A DNA stretch of 7,146 nucleotides from Candidatus Atribacteria bacterium 4572_76 (GTDB lineage: Bacteria; Atribacterota; Phoenicimicrobiia; Phoenicimicrobiales; Phoenicimicrobiaceae). Below the pieces are notes generated by a model. It searched no databases. It was not told the origin of the DNA and worked only from the letters and a program-made list of their open reading frames with translations. The first letter of the stretch is position 1. The number at the start of each line of letters is the position of its first letter. A program made the position numbers and the translations under genes. Shown here piece by piece: positions 5,175-7,146 of the stretch. The stretch is taken from the NCBI GenBank assembly GCA_002084865.1, contig NBMG01000074.1, forward strand, positions 1 through 7,146. The letters are read 5' to 3'.

Positions 5175-6326
5175 ATGGATATAATTGTTGCCGGTCATAT
5201 CTGTTTAGATATTATTCCGGATTGGAGGATTGGGAGTATTAAGACGATTATTCCGGGACATATTCTAGAAATGTCAGGATTAAAATTATCGACCGGGGGA
5301 GCCGTAGCTAATACGGGAATAACTCTTAAAAAATTGGGAATTGGCACAACTTTGTTGGGAAAAATCGGGTCAGATTCCTTTGGAAAGGTTATTTTAGAGA
5401 TTTTACAGAAAGAAGGTAAAGCTCTGGTAGAAAATATGATTATTAGCAAAGATGAGATTTCCTCTTATACTATTGTGTTAAACCCGCCAGATACTGATCG
5501 GGTTTTTTTACATTATCCCGGACCTAATCATACCTTTAATGCGAATGATATTCCTTATGAAAAAATAAAAAGTGGCCGCATATTCCATTTTGGATATCCT
5601 CCTTTAATGAAGAAATTTTATGAGAACGCGGGAGAAGAACTGGTAAAGATCTTTCGAAGAGTTAGAAAGATGAATATAATTACCAGTTTGGATATGGCTA
5701 TGCCGGACCCTGAATCTCCTGCCGGTAAAATAGATTGGTACAAATTCTTTAAAAACGTTTTACCTATAGTAGATATTTTTATGCCTAGTATCGATGAGTT
5801 GTTATTCATGTTAAGACCGGAGAAGTATAATAAAATAATTAAAAATAGATATAGATTTGACCTAAAATTGTTAAATCAATTGAGCGAACAACTAACTGAT
5901 TATGGTACGAGTGTGGTGGTAATAAAGTTGGGAAACCAAGGTCTATATTTAAGGACACATAAGATAGAAAAAAGTAATGTATCGAGGATAATTAACCCCA
6001 GCCAGTGGAATTATCGTCAGCTTTTATCTCCTTGTTTTGCTACGGAAGTTAAAGGGACTACCGGAACCGGGGATGCTACTATTGCTGGATTTTTATCACA
6101 ACTTTTAGATGGAAGGGAACCGGAAAAGTCTATTACCTTAGCTACCGCTGTTGGCGCCTGTTGTGTAGAAGCGGTTGATGCTACTGGAGGGATTCGACCT
6201 TTACCTGAAGTGATAAGTAGGATAAACTCTGGGTGGGAACGTTTATCACTCTCTATCCCGATGGACAATTGGAAATATGATTATCAATATAAGATTTGGA
6301 GAGGGCCTGAAGATCAGAGCAGATGA
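5175..6326 (+). CDS. PfkB-family (ribokinase-like) carbohydrate kinase
   Basis: A 383-residue cytoplasmic sugar kinase that transfers phosphate from ATP to a sugar hydroxyl. The N-terminal strand is MDIIVAGHICLDIIP. PfkB signature 1 is GGAVANTGITLKKLG (41-55) with IGSDSFG (64-70). LDMAMPDP lies at 172-179, and signature 2 is KGTTGTGDATIAGF (293-306) with the GTGD anion hole and catalytic base D300. The NxxE magnesium motif appears as SIDE (205-208), with serine for asparagine. At 383 residues it is longer than the usual 300-340: extra sequence lies around 255-290, before signature 2, and a C-terminal tail of about 30 residues follows the domain. GGGAG at 5164-5168, 6 bases ahead, supports the ATG at 5175. 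The substrate is not determinable; D-fructose or D-xylulose would fit the neighbouring isomerase. Confidence 0.93.
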   Translation: MDIIVAGHICLDIIPDWRIGSIKTIIPGHILEMSGLKLSTGGAVANTGITLKKLGIGTTLLGKIGSDSFGKVILEILQKEGKALVENMIISKDEISSYTIVLNPPDTDRVFLHYPGPNHTFNANDIPYEKIKSGRIFHFGYPPLMKKFYENAGEELVKIFRRVRKMNIITSLDMAMPDPESPAGKIDWYKFFKNVLPIVDIFMPSIDELLFMLRPEKYNKIIKNRYRFDLKLLNQLSEQLTDYGTSVVVIKLGNQGLYLRTHKIEKSNVSRIINPSQWNYRQLLSPCFATEVKGTTGTGDATIAGFLSQLLDGREPEKSITLATAVGACCVEAVDATGGIRPLPEVISRINSGWERLSLSIPMDNWKYDYQYKIWRGPEDQSR

Positions 6327-6357
6327 TTATTTTTTAATTTTAAAAGTAAATGAGAAT

Positions 6358-6367
6358 AAGGAAGGGG
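6358..6367 (+). promoter_or_regulatory. Ribosome binding site deciding the isomerase start
   Basis: AAGGAAGGGG lies 5 bases before the ATG at 6373. The same frame is open upstream to an ATG at 6277, but that start would lie inside the kinase gene, has no such site, and adds a segment with no resemblance to the family. Confidence 0.7.
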
Positions 6368-6372
6368 AAAAA

Positions 6373-6909
6373 ATGAGAAAAGAAGAAAAAGAAAGAATAA
6401 GAATAAGAGCTCTTGAATACTTTCAAAAAGCAGGTATTGTTCTTTCTTCGCAAGAGAAAGGAAATATGGAAATTACCGACCTTGGTTTAAATGATTTTGA
6501 AAGAACCGGAATTGTTTTAGTAGTATATGTAAACAACTCGAGGTATTGTGCGAAAGAAATGGTTTTATTTCCTGATCAAACTTGTCCCGAACATCGCCAT
6601 CCCGACCATGATGGTATAGAGGGAAAAAGGGAAACCTTTCGTTGTAGATATGGTAAAGTATATCTTTATATAGAAGGAGAGAAAAGCGAAAATCCTAAGA
6701 CTCATCCTCCCGCAGGAGATGAAAAATATTACTCGGTATATCATGAAATCATCCTATTGCCCGGGGATCAATATACCATAAATAAAAATACTCTCCATTG
6801 GTTTCAGGGAGGAGAGGAGGGAGCAGTTATTTCAGAATTTTCTTCTCCCAGTGATGATGCCAGTGATATTTTTACTGACCCACGTATTAAAAGAGTATTA
6901 AATGATTAA
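6373..6909 (+). CDS. D-lyxose isomerase family protein (cupin-fold ketol-isomerase)
   Basis: A 178-residue cupin enzyme of the D-lyxose ketol-isomerase family, which interconverts D-lyxose and D-xylulose and also D-mannose and D-fructose using a divalent metal such as Mn2+. The metal ligands are visible as H74 and H76 in CPEHRHP, E87 in GKRETF, and H142 in TLHWF. Their spacing (2, 11 and 55) equals that of the ligands I recall for Bacillus subtilis YdaE. Other family stretches are FRCRYGKVYLYIEG (89-102) and the C-terminal SEFSSPSDDASDIFTDPRI (154-172). Length is normal for the family. It lies 46 bases after the kinase stop with no terminator between, so it is probably in the same transcript. 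The isomerase family is clear; whether the natural substrate is lyxose, mannose or another aldose is open. Confidence 0.92.
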   Translation: MRKEEKERIRIRALEYFQKAGIVLSSQEKGNMEITDLGLNDFERTGIVLVVYVNNSRYCAKEMVLFPDQTCPEHRHPDHDGIEGKRETFRCRYGKVYLYIEGEKSENPKTHPPAGDEKYYSVYHEIILLPGDQYTINKNTLHWFQGGEEGAVISEFSSPSDDASDIFTDPRIKRVLND

Positions 6910-7146
6910 TTTTTTTATTTTTTAAAGATTTTGAGTTTATTAAGGAAGTAAGTTTGTCTCTTCATCACTAGAACTAAAGCTTAGAGATTCAATAGCTGCT
7001 ACTTAGATCTAAATCGTAAGTATTATTTTAGTTAAAATAAACTTTATATTTTATTTCTTTGTAGTATTTTTAAACAAAATTGTGACAAAATTAACTTTTT
7101 TTAAATTATTTTTAAAAAAAAAGAGGATTTTTTTTAGGTATGTCGT
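6910..7146 (+). other. AT-rich spacer with two palindromes
   Basis: No reading frame is supported here. T-runs (6910-6916 and 6918-6923) follow the isomerase stop but have only a 5-bp A-T stem before them. TTAGATCTAA (7003-7012) is a perfect 10-bp palindrome. TTATTTTA (7023-7030) and TAAAATAA (7033-7040) form an inverted repeat around GT, which could be an operator for a gene to the right. Confidence 0.5.
7082..7109 (+). promoter_or_regulatory. Possible promoter for a gene at or beyond the right edge
   Basis: GTGACA (7082-7087) matches the -35 consensus at five of six positions, and AATTAT (7104-7109) matches -10 at four of six with 16 bases between. A ribosome-binding-like AGAGGA follows at 7122-7127 and an ATG at 7140, but only two codons of any gene would be inside the window. 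Confidence 0.35.

Noticed and set aside
336..6268. Several minus-strand open frames of 60-100 codons within the + strand genes
   Set aside because: Each lies wholly or almost wholly antisense to a well-supported gene, has no family motif, and is explained by the composition of the coding strand.
6277..6372. Upstream extension of the isomerase to an ATG at 6277
   Set aside because: It overlaps the kinase gene by 50 bases, adds 32 residues without family resemblance, and the strong ribosome binding site points to 6373.
6897..6923. Terminator after the isomerase
   Set aside because: T-runs are present, but the preceding stem is only five A-T pairs (ATTAA/TTAAT) and should be too weak.
1..7146. 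CRISPR array, insertion sequence, integrase or phage genes, riboswitch
   Set aside because: No regularly spaced repeats, transposase or integrase motifs, or recognisable riboswitch or T-box core were seen. The tRNA gene has no flanking duplicate of its 3' end inside the window.

Overview
The window comes from an AT-rich bacterial genome and holds two adjacent sugar-handling gene groups, all on the + strand, separated by a tRNA gene. Lineage cannot be fixed from sequence alone. The paired long RbsC-type permeases, the half-size ATPase and the low G+C suggest an anaerobic, sugar-scavenging bacterium. An Atribacterota-like, Thermotogota-like or clostridial/halanaerobial source is my guess, held with low confidence.

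Positions 1-3663 are a carbohribose-type (CUT2) ABC sugar importer. It consists of the 3' part of a periplasmic sugar-binding protein gene (1-603), an intercistronic stem-loop (636-672), two paralogous membrane permease genes overlapping by 4 bases (699-1799 and 1796-2875), and a single-domain ATPase gene (2887-3663). No intrinsic terminator is visible after the ATPase gene.

Positions 3664-4105 are non-coding for protein. They hold a tRNA-Asn(GTT) gene (3838-3911) with a good promoter and a strong intrinsic terminator but with mismatches in its acceptor and T stems. They also hold a long AT-rich inverted repeat and a probable promoter for the next genes.

Positions 4106-6909 are a catabolic group. 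It contains a mannitol-1-phosphate-dehydrogenase-family gene broken by an internal deletion plus frameshift (4106-5133), an intact PfkB-family carbohydrate kinase (5175-6326), and a D-lyxose isomerase-family cupin (6373-6909) with all four metal ligands. Positions 6910-7146 are AT-rich spacer with two palindromes and a possible promoter and ribosome binding site for a gene starting at or beyond the right edge.

Taken together, the importer would bring in a free monosaccharide or polyol. The isomerase would interconvert an aldose and a ketose (D-lyxose/D-xylulose or D-mannose/D-fructose), the kinase would phosphorylate the product, and the dehydrogenase, when intact, would link a polyol or polyol phosphate to the same ketose. 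The substrate is inferred. The most notable points are the damaged dehydrogenase, the irregular tRNA, and GC-rich palindromes at equivalent positions in the two permease genes.
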